Origin: Trinickia violacea
GTDB lineage: Bacteria > Pseudomonadota > Gammaproteobacteria > Burkholderiales > Burkholderiaceae
Reading direction: 5' to 3'
DNA length: 64,000 bases
Assembly: GCF_005280735.1 (NCBI RefSeq)
Contig: NZ_CP040077.1
Location: forward strand, 806,001 to 870,000
Part shown: one piece after another, positions 16,502-26,096 of the stretch
How the letters are laid out: each line of letters starts with the position of its first letter
Position numbering within the stretch: position 1 is the stretch's first letter
The notes under the pieces: generated by a model
Databases searched by the model: none
Told to the model about the DNA's origin: nothing
What the model saw: only the letters and a program-made list of their open reading frames with translations
Program-made: the position numbers and the translations under genes

Positions 16502-17722
16502 ATGCGCGTCGAACGGGTTCCACACCGCTTAATTAGTGTCGCGACTGCTGCCGTATTTCTCGCAGCATGCGGACAAAAACAATCGGCACCGCCGCAGCAA
16601 ACGCCGGAAGTCGGCGTCGTCACCATCCAGCAATCGGCCGTACCGGTCGTCACCGAGCTGCCGGGCCGCACCAACGCTTTCCTCGTTGCGCAAGTGCGCG
16701 CGCGGGTCGACGGCATCGTGCTGTCGCGCGACTTCACTGAAGGCAGCGAAGTGAAGGCCGGCCAGCGCCTGTACAAGATCGATCCGGCGCCGTACATCGC
16801 CTCGCTCAACAGCGCGAAGGCCACGCTCGCGAAGGCCCAGGCGAACCTGGTGTCGACCACCGCGCAGGCCAACCGCTACAAGGTGCTGGTGGCCGCCAAC
16901 GCGGTCAGCAAGCAGGACTACGACAACGCCGTCGCATCGCAAGGCCAGGCCGAAGCCGATGTCGCCGCCGGCAAGGCGCAGGTGGAGACCGCGCAGATCA
17001 ATCTCGGCTACACCGACGTGATTTCGCCGATCTCCGGCCGCACGGGCGTGTCGCAAGTCACGCCGGGCGCCTACGTGCAGGCGAGCCAGGCGACGCTGAT
17101 GGACACGATCCAGCAGCTCGACCCGGTGTACGTCGATCTGACGCAATCGAGCCTGGACGGCCTCAAGCTGCGCCGCGACGCGCAGGAAGGCCGCCTGAAG
17201 ACGAGCGGCCCGAACGCCGCGAAGGTCTCGCTGATCCTCGAGGACGGCCGCACGTACTCGGAGCCGGGCAAGCTGCAGTTCTCCGACGTCACGGTCGATC
17301 AGACCACGGGCTCGGTCACGGTCCGCGCGATTTTCCCGAACCCGAACCGCGTGCTGCTGCCGGGCATGTTCGTGCGCGCGCACATCGAAGAGGGTGTGAA
17401 CGATAAGGCGATGCTCGTGCCGCAGATCGGCGTCACGCACAACCCGAAGGGTGAGGCGGTTGCGCTGGTCGTGGGTCAGGACAACAAGGTCGCGCCGCGT
17501 ACGCTCGTCACGTCGGGCATGCATGGCGCGGACTGGGTCGTCGAAAGCGGCGTGCAGCCGGGCGACCGCGTGATCGTGCAGGGCACCGAAAAGGTCCGCC
17601 CGGGGATGGAAGTGAAGGCGGTGCCGGCTCAGCTGCCGGCCAGCCCCGCATCCGGCGCAGCGGCAGGCGCTGCCCCCGCGGCAAGCGGCGCGCAGCAGGC
17701 ACAAGGCGCATCGGGCGCGTAA
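16502..17722 (+). CDS. bpeA: RND efflux periplasmic adaptor (BpeA/AcrA-like lipoprotein)
   Basis: A membrane fusion protein of 406 residues linking the inner-membrane RND pump to the outer-membrane channel. The signal ends in a lipobox FLAAC (Cys23). The lipoyl half-motifs are RARVDGIVLSRDFTEGSEVKAGQ and ISPISGRTGVSQVTPGAYV, separated by the helical hairpin, then the beta-barrel and a C-terminal Ala/Gly-rich tail. The frame opens upstream at 16346, but ATG 16502 begins the lipoprotein signal. bpeB follows after 18 bp. Confidence 0.93.
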   Translation: MRVERVPHRLISVATAAVFLAACGQKQSAPPQQTPEVGVVTIQQSAVPVVTELPGRTNAFLVAQVRARVDGIVLSRDFTEGSEVKAGQRLYKIDPAPYIASLNSAKATLAKAQANLVSTTAQANRYKVLVAANAVSKQDYDNAVASQGQAEADVAAGKAQVETAQINLGYTDVISPISGRTGVSQVTPGAYVQASQATLMDTIQQLDPVYVDLTQSSLDGLKLRRDAQEGRLKTSGPNAAKVSLILEDGRTYSEPGKLQFSDVTVDQTTGSVTVRAIFPNPNRVLLPGMFVRAHIEEGVNDKAMLVPQIGVTHNPKGEAVALVVGQDNKVAPRTLVTSGMHGADWVVESGVQPGDRVIVQGTEKVRPGMEVKAVPAQLPASPASGAAAGAAPAASGAQQAQGASGA

Positions 17723-17740
17723 TAACAGGGAGCCTGCTTC

Positions 17741-20700
17741 ATGGCAAAGTTCTTTATCGATCGCCCGATTTTTGCGTGGGTGATCGCCATTATTTTGATG
17801 CTCGCGGGTATCGCGTCGATCTTCAATTTGCCGATCGCGCAGTATCCGACCATCGCGCCGCCGTCGATCCAGATCACCGCAAGCTATCCGGGTGCGTCGG
17901 CGAAGACGGTGGAAGACACCGTCACGCAGGTGATCGAGCAGCAGATGAGCGGTCTCGATCACTTGCTGTATCTGTCGTCGACTTCGGATGACTCCGGTAC
18001 CGCAACGATCACGCTGACGTTCGCCGCCGGCACGAACCCGGACATCGCGCAGGTGCAGGTGCAGAACAAGCTGTCGCTTGCCACGCCGCTTCTGCCGCAG
18101 GTCGTGCAGCAGCTCGGCACCACGGTGACGAAGTCGAGCAGCAGCTTCTTGCTCGTGCTCGCCTTCAACTCCGAAGACGGCAGCATGGACCGCTACGACC
18201 TCGCGAACTACGTGGCCTCGCACGTCAAGGACCCGATCAGCCGTCTCGACGGCGTGGGTACCGTGACGCTGTTCGGCACGCAGTACGCGATGCGGATCTG
18301 GCTCGACGCGAACAAGCTCAACAACTTCGGCTTGACGCCCGTCGACGTGACGAACGCGATCGCGGCGCAGAACGTGCAGATTGCGGGCGGGCAGATCGGC
18401 GGCGCGCCGGCGAAGCCGGGGCAGATGGTCCAGGCGACCATCACCGAAGCGACGCTGCTGCGTACGCCCGAGCAGTTCGGCAACATCCTGCTGAAGGTCA
18501 ACCAGGACGGCTCGCAGGTGCGTATCAAGGACGTCGCGCGCGTGGACCTGGGCGGCGAAACGTATAACTTCGAGACGAAGTACAACGGCCAGTGGACCGC
18601 GGGTCTCGGCATTCAGCTCGCGACGGGCGCGAACGCGCTTCAGACGGCGAAGGAAGTGAGGGAGAGGGTCGACGAACTGTCGAAGTACTTCCCGCACGGC
18701 CTCGTTGTGAAGTACCCGTACGACACGACGCCGTTCGTGAAGCTGTCGATCGAGGACGTGGTCAAGACGCTGCTCGAAGGCATCGTGCTCGTCTTCCTCG
18801 TGATGTACCTGTTCCTGCAAAACCTGCGCGCCACGCTGATTCCGACGATTGCGGTGCCGGTGGTGCTGTTGGGCACGTTCGCGATCATGGAGTTCGCGGG
18901 CTTCTCGATCAACACGCTATCGATGTTCGGTCTCGTGCTCGCCATCGGTCTGTTGGTGGACGATGCGATCGTGGTGGTCGAAAACGTCGAGCGGGTGATG
19001 GCCGAAGAGGGCTTATCGCCACGAGAGGCGACCAAGAAGGCGATGAGCCAGATCACCGGCGCGCTGGTCGGCGTGGGGCTCGTGCTGTCGGCGGTGTTCG
19101 TGCCGGTGGCGTTCTCGGGCGGCTCGGTCGGCGCGATTTACCGGCAGTTCTCGCTGACCATCGTGTCGGCGATGGTGCTGTCGGTGCTGGTCGCGTTGAT
19201 TCTGACGCCGGCGCTGTGCGCGACGCTCCTGAAGCCGATTCCGCAGGGCCATCACGAAGCGAAGAAGGGCTTCTTCGGCTGGTTCAACCGGACCTTCGAG
19301 AAGAGCCGCGACAAGTACCACTCGGGCGTGTATCACGTGATCAAGCGCTCGGGCCGCTGGCTCATCATCTATCTCGCGGTGATCGCGGCGGTCGGCCTGT
19401 TGTTCGTGAAGCTGCCGAAGTCGTTCCTGCCCGACGAAGACCAGGGCCTCTTGTTCGTCATCGTGCAGACGCCGTCGGGCTCGACGATGGAAACCACGGC
19501 GAAGACGCTCTCGAACATCTCGGACTACCTGCTCACGACGGAAAAGGATGTCGTCGAATCGGCGTTCACGGTGAACGGCTTCAGCTTCGCGGGCCGCGGC
19601 CAGAACTCCGGCCTCGTCTTCGTCAAGCTGAAGGACTACAAGCAGCGCCAGCACAAGGACCAGAAGGTTCAGGCGATCATCCAGCGGATGTTCATGCACT
19701 ACGCGGGCTACAAAGACGCGATGGTGATCCCGGTCAATCCGCCGTCGATTCCTGAACTGGGTACCGCATCGGGCTTCGACTTCGAGCTGACCGACAACGC
19801 GGGTCTCGGCCACGAGGCGCTGATGGCCGCGCGCAACCAGTTGCTCGGCATGGCTTCGAAGGACCCGACGCTCGCCCTCGTGCGTCCGAACGGCCTGAAC
19901 GACACGCCGCAGTACAAGGTCGACATCGATCGCGAGAAGGCGCAGGCCTTGGGCGTTTCGGCGTCGGCGATCGACCAGACGTTCTCGATCGCGTGGGCAT
20001 CGCAGTACGTGAACAACTTCCTCGATACCGACAACCGGATCAAGAAGGTGTACGTGATGGCCGATGCGCCGTTCCGGATGAATCCGGACGACCTGAATGT
20101 CTGGTACGTGCGCAACGGTTCGGGCGGGATGGTGCCGTTCAACGCGTTTGCGACCGGCTACTGGACCTACGGCTCGCCGAAGCTCGAACGTTACAACGGC
20201 ATCTCGGCGGTCGAAATCCAGGGTGCCGCCGCGGAAGGCAAGAGTACCGGCCAGGCGATGAAGGCGATGGAAGCGATCGCGGCGAAGCTGCCGCCGGGTA
20301 TCGGCTACTCGTGGACCGGCTTGTCGTACCAGGAAATCCAGTCGGGCTCGCAGGCGCCGATTCTGTACGCGATCTCGATCCTCGTCGTGTTCCTGTGCCT
20401 TGCGGCGCTCTATGAAAGCTGGTCGATTCCGTTCTCGGTGATCATGGTCGTGCCGCTCGGGGTGATCGGCGCACTCTTGGCCGCCACGCTGCGCGGGCTC
20501 GAAAACGACGTGTATTTCCAGGTGGGTCTGTTGACCACCGTGGGTCTGTCGGCGAAGAACGCGATTCTGATCGTCGAATTCGCGCGGGAGCTGCAGCAGG
20601 GTCAAGGGATGGGGCCGGTGGAAGCCGCGCTCGAATCCGCTCGCCAGCGGTTGCGGCCGATTTTGATGACCTCGATGGCGTTTATTCTCGGCGTGACGCC

Positions 20701-20932
20701 GCTCGCGATCAGCAACGGCGCCGGTTCGGCGAGCCAGCACGCGATCGGTACGGGCGTGATCGGCGGGATGCTGACGGCGACCTTCTTCGCGATCTTCTTT
20801 ATCCCGATGTTCTTCGTCGTGGTCCGCTCGAAGTTCTCGGGCGAAAAGGAAGATCCGGATGAGGCGCTGCGGCTGTCGGATGCGTTGCATAAGGACTCGA
20901 ACGGCAACGGTTCGAGTAACGAAGGACATTGA
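17741..20932 (+). CDS. bpeB: RND multidrug efflux transporter (BpeB/AcrB-like)
   Basis: An inner-membrane proton-driven drug exporter of 1063 residues, the normal length for HAE1-family pumps. It begins with the standard MAKFFIDRPIFAWVIAI helix, contains the porter domains, the TM4 proton-relay pair in GLLVDDAIVVVENVERV, and the second-half motif TVGLSAKNAILIVEFARE, with 12 expected membrane helices. ATG 17741 has AGGGAG upstream. The gene is the middle of bpeA-bpeB-oprB and its stop sits one base before the oprB start, so translation is coupled. Confidence 0.96.
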   Translation: MAKFFIDRPIFAWVIAIILMLAGIASIFNLPIAQYPTIAPPSIQITASYPGASAKTVEDTVTQVIEQQMSGLDHLLYLSSTSDDSGTATITLTFAAGTNPDIAQVQVQNKLSLATPLLPQVVQQLGTTVTKSSSSFLLVLAFNSEDGSMDRYDLANYVASHVKDPISRLDGVGTVTLFGTQYAMRIWLDANKLNNFGLTPVDVTNAIAAQNVQIAGGQIGGAPAKPGQMVQATITEATLLRTPEQFGNILLKVNQDGSQVRIKDVARVDLGGETYNFETKYNGQWTAGLGIQLATGANALQTAKEVRERVDELSKYFPHGLVVKYPYDTTPFVKLSIEDVVKTLLEGIVLVFLVMYLFLQNLRATLIPTIAVPVVLLGTFAIMEFAGFSINTLSMFGLVLAIGLLVDDAIVVVENVERVMAEEGLSPREATKKAMSQITGALVGVGLVLSAVFVPVAFSGGSVGAIYRQFSLTIVSAMVLSVLVALILTPALCATLLKPIPQGHHEAKKGFFGWFNRTFEKSRDKYHSGVYHVIKRSGRWLIIYLAVIAAVGLLFVKLPKSFLPDEDQGLLFVIVQTPSGSTMETTAKTLSNISDYLLTTEKDVVESAFTVNGFSFAGRGQNSGLVFVKLKDYKQRQHKDQKVQAIIQRMFMHYAGYKDAMVIPVNPPSIPELGTASGFDFELTDNAGLGHEALMAARNQLLGMASKDPTLALVRPNGLNDTPQYKVDIDREKAQALGVSASAIDQTFSIAWASQYVNNFLDTDNRIKKVYVMADAPFRMNPDDLNVWYVRNGSGGMVPFNAFATGYWTYGSPKLERYNGISAVEIQGAAAEGKSTGQAMKAMEAIAAKLPPGIGYSWTGLSYQEIQSGSQAPILYAISILVVFLCLAALYESWSIPFSVIMVVPLGVIGALLAATLRGLENDVYFQVGLLTTVGLSAKNAILIVEFARELQQGQGMGPVEAALESARQRLRPILMTSMAFILGVTPLAISNGAGSASQHAIGTGVIGGMLTATFFAIFFIPMFFVVVRSKFSGEKEDPDEALRLSDALHKDSNGNGSSNEGH

Positions 20933-20933
20933 T

Positions 20934-22505
20934 ATGCGAAAACTTTCTTTGATTGCCATCGCAGTCGGCGTTTTCGCGGCCGGCTGTACGATGCAGCCGC
21001 ACTACAATCGTCCGGCCGCTCCGGTGCCGGCGTCGTTCCCGACCGGCGGCGTCTACCAGACGCAGCCGGGCAGCGGCGCCGCCGAGCGCTCGGCGAACGG
21101 CGCGGCCGCCACCGACATCGGCTGGCGCGAGTTCTTCGCCGACCCGCGTCTGCAGCAGGTCATCGCGATCGCGCTGAAGAACAACCGCGACTTGCGCGTG
21201 TCGATGCTGAACGTCGAGGCGTCGCAGCAGCAGTACCGCATTACGCGCGCGCAGCTGTTCCCGACGCTCAACGCGGTGGGAACCGGCAGCGTCCAGCGCA
21301 CGCCGAAGGACCTGTCGTTCTTCAACCAGACGATCTCGCGGACTTACAACGTCGGTCTGCAGACGTCGTGGGAAATCGACTTCTGGGGCCGTATCCGCAG
21401 TTTGAAGGACCAGGCGCTCGCGCAATACTTGTCGACGGCACAGGCACGCAAGGCGGCGGAAATCTCGCTCGTCTCGCAAGTCGCCGACCAGTACTTGACG
21501 ATGCTCTCGTTCGACGACCTGCTGCGGATCACCGAACAAACGCTGAAGACTGCGCAGGATTCGTACAACCTGACGAAGCTGCAGTTCGAGAACGGCACCG
21601 GCTCGGAGCTCGATTTGCGTCAGGCGCAAACCGTGGTCGAGCAGGCGCAGGCGAACATGCAGGCGGAGGCGCGCGCTCGCGCGCAGGCCGAGAATGCGCT
21701 CGTGGTGTTGATCGGCGAGCCGTTGCCGGCGGATCTCGAACCGGGTTTGCCGCTTAGCGATCAGAACATCCTGACCGATGTTCCCGCGGGCCTGCCGTCG
21801 GATCTGCTCACGCGCCGTCCCGACATCATGGAGGCCGAGGAGAACCTGCTCGCGGCCAACGCGAATATCGGCGCGGCTCGTGCGGCGTTCTTCCCGAAGA
21901 TCTCGCTGACGAGTTCGGCTGGCACGGCGAGCCCGACGCTCGGCGGGCTCTTCAAGCCGGGTTCGTTCGCGTGGACCTTCGCGCCGACGATCGACCTGCC
22001 GATCTTCGAGGGCGGCAGCAATATCGCCAACCTGAATCTTGCGAACATCCAGAAGAAGATTCAGATCGCGCAGTACGAGAAGTCGATTCAGTCGGCGTTC
22101 CGCGAGGTCGCCGACGGGCTCGCCGCGCGCGGCACCTACGACGAGCAGATCGCGGCGCTCGAGCGCGATGTGTTCGCCGAGCAGCGTGCGCTCGATCTGT
22201 CGGAGCTGCGGTATCACAACGGCGTCGACAGCTATCTGGCGGTGCTTGCCGCGCAGACCGCGCTCTATTCGGCGCAGCAGTCGTTGGTCAACGCTCGCGT
22301 GAACCGGCTCACGAGCCTTGTGAATCTGTACGTCGCGCTCGGCGGCGGCTGGATCGAGCACACGGGCGATACGCCGCGTCCGGCCGACGATACGACCGGC
22401 TACGGTTCGGCCGATCAGCCGGCTGGGGCGTCCGCACCGGTTGCCGCCGCTTCGGCTCCGACCCCGGCTGCGGCCGTGCCGGCGACGGCGGCGAAGGCGG
22501 GGTGA
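20934..22505 (+). CDS. oprB: Outer-membrane efflux channel lipoprotein (OprB/OprM, NodT family)
   Basis: The outer-membrane partner of the pump, 523 residues. The signal peptide ends in VFAAGC (Cys18 lipidation site). The body shows the two OEP repeats of TolC-like channels, with DLRVSMLNVEASQQQYRITRAQLFPTLNA, and DLLTRRPDIMEAEENLLAANANIGAARAAFFPKI, and the NodT-type segment VNARVNRLTSLVNLYVALGGGW. An Ala/Pro-rich tail of about 45 residues follows. The frame opens upstream inside bpeB, but ATG 20934 begins the signal. A strong terminator follows at 22590-22627. Confidence 0.94.
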   Translation: MRKLSLIAIAVGVFAAGCTMQPHYNRPAAPVPASFPTGGVYQTQPGSGAAERSANGAAATDIGWREFFADPRLQQVIAIALKNNRDLRVSMLNVEASQQQYRITRAQLFPTLNAVGTGSVQRTPKDLSFFNQTISRTYNVGLQTSWEIDFWGRIRSLKDQALAQYLSTAQARKAAEISLVSQVADQYLTMLSFDDLLRITEQTLKTAQDSYNLTKLQFENGTGSELDLRQAQTVVEQAQANMQAEARARAQAENALVVLIGEPLPADLEPGLPLSDQNILTDVPAGLPSDLLTRRPDIMEAEENLLAANANIGAARAAFFPKISLTSSAGTASPTLGGLFKPGSFAWTFAPTIDLPIFEGGSNIANLNLANIQKKIQIAQYEKSIQSAFREVADGLAARGTYDEQIAALERDVFAEQRALDLSELRYHNGVDSYLAVLAAQTALYSAQQSLVNARVNRLTSLVNLYVALGGGWIEHTGDTPRPADDTTGYGSADQPAGASAPVAAASAPTPAAAVPATAAKAG

Positions 22506-22589
22506 TTCGGACAACAGCGGAAGCAGCGGGGCGATCTCGCTGACTCCGCTGCCCTGTTGTCGATTGGTCGATCGCCGCTTCACAGCAGC

Positions 22590-22627
22590 AAAGAAAAATG
22601 CCACGGGAGACCGTGGCATTTTTCTTT
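22590..22627. terminator. Bidirectional rho-independent terminator
   Basis: Perfect 17-bp stem with arms AAAGAAAAATGCCACGG (22590-22606) and CCGTGGCATTTTTCTTT (22611-22627). It lies between oprB and the 3' end of the convergent permease gene. Confidence 0.93.
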
Positions 22628-22672
22628 CAGGTGGCGCTTGCTGCGAGCGCCAGCACCTCGCATCGAATCATC

Positions 22673-24046
22673 TCAATGCGCCGCGTCAGCATGCCGTTCG
22701 AGATCGCGGCCAGCCTGTCGAATCTCCTTCTTCGCATCCTTCTCGCCCTTCACGCCATTGAAGATCAGGTTCAGCACGACCGCCGACACCGACGCGAGCA
22801 GGATGCCGCTGTGCAGAACCGGCGACAGCGCGCTCGGCAGTTGCTGGAAGAAGTGCGGCGAAACGACCGGCACGAGACCCAGGCCGACGCTCACCGCCAC
22901 GATGAACAGGTTGTTGTGGTTCTTCACGAAGTCGACGCGCGACAGCACCTTGATCCCGTTGGCCGCGACCATCCCGAACATCACGATGCCCGCGCCGCCG
23001 AGCACGAATGCCGGCACCGACGCCACGACTTGGGCCATCTTCGGAAACAGGCCGAGCAGCACGAGGATCACGCCGCCCGTGGCGCAGACGAAGCGGCTCT
23101 TCACGCCGGTCACGCCGATCAGGCCGACGTTCTGCGAAAACGAGGTATGCGGGAACGAGTTGAAGATGCCGCCGATCAGCGTGCCGAGGCCGTCGACGCG
23201 CAAGCCGCGCACGAGCGTCTCGCGATCCACGGGACGTTCGACCATGTCGCCGACCGCGAGGAACATGCCCGTCGATTCGATGAACGTGACGAACATCACG
23301 GTGACCATCGTCGCGATCGCGAGCGGGTCGAAGTGCGGCAGGCCGAAGTGGAACGGCATCACGAAGCCGACCCACGGGGCGGCCGTCACGCCGTCGGTGT
23401 TCACGTGGCCCGTGACGAACGCGATCACAAAGCCCGCGACGATCCCGAGCAGCACCGAGATATTGGCGATGAAGCCGCGGCCGAACTTGTTGATCAGGAG
23501 GATCAGCGTGAGCACGACGAGCGACAGGCCGATGTAGAGCGGATTGCCGTAATCCGGATTGCCGACGCCGCCCGCTGCCCAGTTGATGCCGACTTCCATC
23601 AGCGACAGGCCGATCACTGCGATCACGGTGCCGACCACGACCGGCGGGAAGAATCGCAGCAGCTTGCCGATCATCGGCGCGAGCACGATGCCGATGACGC
23701 CGGCGGCGATCGTCGAGCCGAAGATGTCCAGAATGCCGAGATGCGGGTTGGTGCCGATCGCGACCATCGGACCGACGGCGGCGAACGTGCAGCCCATGAT
23801 GACCGGCAGGCGGATGCCGAAGATCCACAGGCCGAGGGTCTGGATCAGCGTGGCGATGCCGCAGGAGAACAAGTCGGCGCTGATCAGGAAGGCGATCTGG
23901 TCTTTTGGCAGGTGCAGTGCGCCGCCGACGATCAGCGGCACCGCGACCGCGCCGGCGTACATCACCAGCACGTGTTGAATGCCGAGCGTGAGCAACTGCC
24001 CGAAGGGCAACCGCTCGTCGACCGGATGGACCGTATTCGCTTGCAT
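22673..24046 (-). CDS. NCS2-family purine (urate/xanthine) permease
   Basis: A polytopic inner-membrane nucleobase symporter of 457 residues. The NCS2 signature is present as FSQNVGLIGVTGVKSR, along with TFIESTGMFLAVGDM, which carries the conserved Glu of TM8, and about 14 hydrophobic segments. The overall pattern (LPFGQLLTLGIQHVLVMYAGAVAVPLIVG) is that of the uracil-xanthine permease family's urate/xanthine branch, so urate or xanthine is more likely than uracil, but specificity cannot be proved here. No purine catabolic genes adjoin it. Confidence 0.88.
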   Translation of the reverse strand: MQANTVHPVDERLPFGQLLTLGIQHVLVMYAGAVAVPLIVGGALHLPKDQIAFLISADLFSCGIATLIQTLGLWIFGIRLPVIMGCTFAAVGPMVAIGTNPHLGILDIFGSTIAAGVIGIVLAPMIGKLLRFFPPVVVGTVIAVIGLSLMEVGINWAAGGVGNPDYGNPLYIGLSLVVLTLILLINKFGRGFIANISVLLGIVAGFVIAFVTGHVNTDGVTAAPWVGFVMPFHFGLPHFDPLAIATMVTVMFVTFIESTGMFLAVGDMVERPVDRETLVRGLRVDGLGTLIGGIFNSFPHTSFSQNVGLIGVTGVKSRFVCATGGVILVLLGLFPKMAQVVASVPAFVLGGAGIVMFGMVAANGIKVLSRVDFVKNHNNLFIVAVSVGLGLVPVVSPHFFQQLPSALSPVLHSGILLASVSAVVLNLIFNGVKGEKDAKKEIRQAGRDLERHADAAH

Positions 24047-24454
24047 GTGTCTCGCTCCAATATCTCGTTTTTAGGTGCCTCCAAGGTATGCGGAACGAAA
24101 AACGCCAACAAGAGCGCTGGAGGCTATTCCGTACTTTCCGGCATCGATATGGGCTGCATGCGAAAAAACGTATGAGCGACGCCGCATGCACCGCGTCGCG
24201 CGGACGGAGCCCCGTGCGGAGCGTGTTGCGGGAATCCGTCGGCCGCGATGGCGGATCGTGACGTGTCGATGCGGCTATGGGGTGTATTTCGTTTCGAACA
24301 TAGTGGTGTTTTGGCGTCGCGGCGCGGGTGGGTGGGTAAACCCGCGCCAGGCGCCATTCTTCAGCCTGCAGTGAAGAATCGAGCCGGGGCGTCGAGTCCG
24401 AATTCGCGGTGCGGTTATCATCGATGGCGACTCCACCCGATCACACTTTTCGCT
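24047..24454. other. Intergenic region between divergent permease and FGGY kinase genes
   Basis: A gap of 408 bp that should hold the promoters for both divergent genes. The only structure I see is a 9-bp hairpin GGCGCGGGT/ACCCGCGCC (24321-24329 and 24340-24348) without a T tract. No convincing small gene or RNA is visible. Confidence 0.6.
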
Positions 24455-25876
24455 ATGCGTTTTCTCGGCATCGACCTCGGCACCGGCTCCCTGAAACTCG
24501 CGACGATCGACGGCGACGGACGCGAATGCGCAACCGCGAGCGTCGCGTACGCCGTCGAGACGCCGCAGCCGGGCTGGGCGGAGATGCGCGTCGAGGTATG
24601 GTGGCGCGCGCTCATCGAAGCGGCGGCGCGCTTGCCCGCGCAGGAGCGCGACGCGGTGTGCGCGATCGGTTTTTCGGGGCAGATGCACGGCGTCGTGCTG
24701 ACGGCCGAAGACGGCAGCGCGGTGCGGTCCGCGCTGCTTTGGCCCGATACGCGCGCGGCTGGGTTGCTCGACGCGTGGCCCGAGCCGCAGCCGAATCCGG
24801 TCGCGCCGGGCATGGCCGGGCCGCTGTTGCGCTGGATCGTGCGCAACGAGCCGCAGTCGGCGGCCGCGACGCGGTGGGCGTTGCAGCCGAAGGACTGGCT
24901 GCGCGCGGCGTTGGGCGGCGTCGTCGCGACCGATCCGTCCGATGCGTGCGCGACCGCGCTCGCCGGCACGTCGGGCGCATGGAACCACGCGCAGATCGAC
25001 GCGCTTGGCTTGCCGCAGGAATGGTTCGCGCCGCTCGCGCCCTCGTATGCGGCGGGCGGCACGCTGTCGGTGGAGGCGGCTCGCGCGCTCGGTCTGCGCG
25101 AAGGCATCGTGCTCGCGGTCGGCGCGGGCGACACGCCCTGCGCGGCGCTCGGCAGCGGCCTCGCGCACGACGGCGACGCGCTCCTGACCACCGGCACCGG
25201 CGGCCAGATCGTCGTGCTCGCGACGGCCGTGCCGCAAGCGGCGCGCGGCCTGCACGCGTATCGCGCGGCGACCGACCATGGGTACCGGATGGCGGCGATG
25301 CAGAACGTCGGCGTCGCGCTCGAAGCCGTGCGGGGCTGGCTGTCGTATTCATGGGCCGACGCGTATCAGGACGCGTTCGGCGTCGACCCAACGACCACGC
25401 TGACGTTCTTGCCCTACCTGACCGGCGAGCGTTCGCCATGGATGAACCCGGCGGCGCGCGGCGGCTGGCTCGGCCTTGCGCTCAACGATTCGCGCGCGAC
25501 GATGATGCGCGCCGCGTTCGAAGGCGTCGCGTTCTCGCTGCGTGCCGGGCTGGACGCGATCCGCGCGAACGGTGCGCCAGTAGCGTCGCTGCGTCTTGCG
25601 GGCGGCGGCTCGGTCGATGCGCGCTGGCGGCAATTGCTCGCGAACGCGTTGGAGGCCGAGCTGTATGCGCTCGATTGCCCGAACGCCGCGGCGCGCGGCG
25701 CTGCGATGCTCGGGGGGCTCGCGAGCGGCCACTGGCATGCCGCCGATCTCGCGGCGCTCACGCCGGCGGCGACGCTCGTGGCGAGTCCGCAGCGCGACGC
25801 TGCGCTCGCCGCGCGTCACGCTCGCTTTATCGATTTGTACCGGCGCACGGAAAGCTGGTTTTCGGTATCCGCTTAA
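24455..25876 (+). CDS. FGGY carbohydrate kinase, xylulokinase-like
   Basis: A cytosolic sugar kinase of 473 residues in the xylulokinase group. The ATPase-fold motifs are FLGIDLGTGSLKLATID at the N terminus, GFSGQMHGVVL, LWPDTRAAG, and in the second domain LTTGTGGQIVVLA, FLPYLTGERSPWMNP and LRLAGGGSVDARWRQLLANAL. The family phosphorylates ketoses such as D-xylulose. The open frame extends upstream to 24248, but the family start is ATG 24455. It is isolated from other sugar genes: the neighbours are a purine permease and formaldehyde-detoxification genes, so its substrate is uncertain. A true xylB-like gene lies at 47496-48977. Confidence 0.87.
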   Translation: MRFLGIDLGTGSLKLATIDGDGRECATASVAYAVETPQPGWAEMRVEVWWRALIEAAARLPAQERDAVCAIGFSGQMHGVVLTAEDGSAVRSALLWPDTRAAGLLDAWPEPQPNPVAPGMAGPLLRWIVRNEPQSAAATRWALQPKDWLRAALGGVVATDPSDACATALAGTSGAWNHAQIDALGLPQEWFAPLAPSYAAGGTLSVEAARALGLREGIVLAVGAGDTPCAALGSGLAHDGDALLTTGTGGQIVVLATAVPQAARGLHAYRAATDHGYRMAAMQNVGVALEAVRGWLSYSWADAYQDAFGVDPTTTLTFLPYLTGERSPWMNPAARGGWLGLALNDSRATMMRAAFEGVAFSLRAGLDAIRANGAPVASLRLAGGGSVDARWRQLLANALEAELYALDCPNAAARGAAMLGGLASGHWHAADLAALTPAATLVASPQRDAALAARHARFIDLYRRTESWFSVSA

Positions 25877-26096
25877 GCTAATAAACTAACGCGCGACAGT
25901 CGGCAGTCGACGATGACGCAAATTGGCAAGCACGCGGCCGACCGCCGAACGACAGCCGCGCGCATTCGGGCGATCATCGGCCGAAGCCGGACGGCACGCA
26001 TCAACGGTGACGCAGTCAGTCGCCGCCGCATCGAGCGATCGAATTGACCCTGAGTCGATTCGACGTCTGAACTCAAAGCACGAAGGAGCAATCACG

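Noticed and set aside
22598..24175. Long plus-strand frame opposite the NCS2 permease
   Set aside because: The translation is full of His, Asp and Arg with no domain pattern, typical of the complement of a membrane-protein gene.
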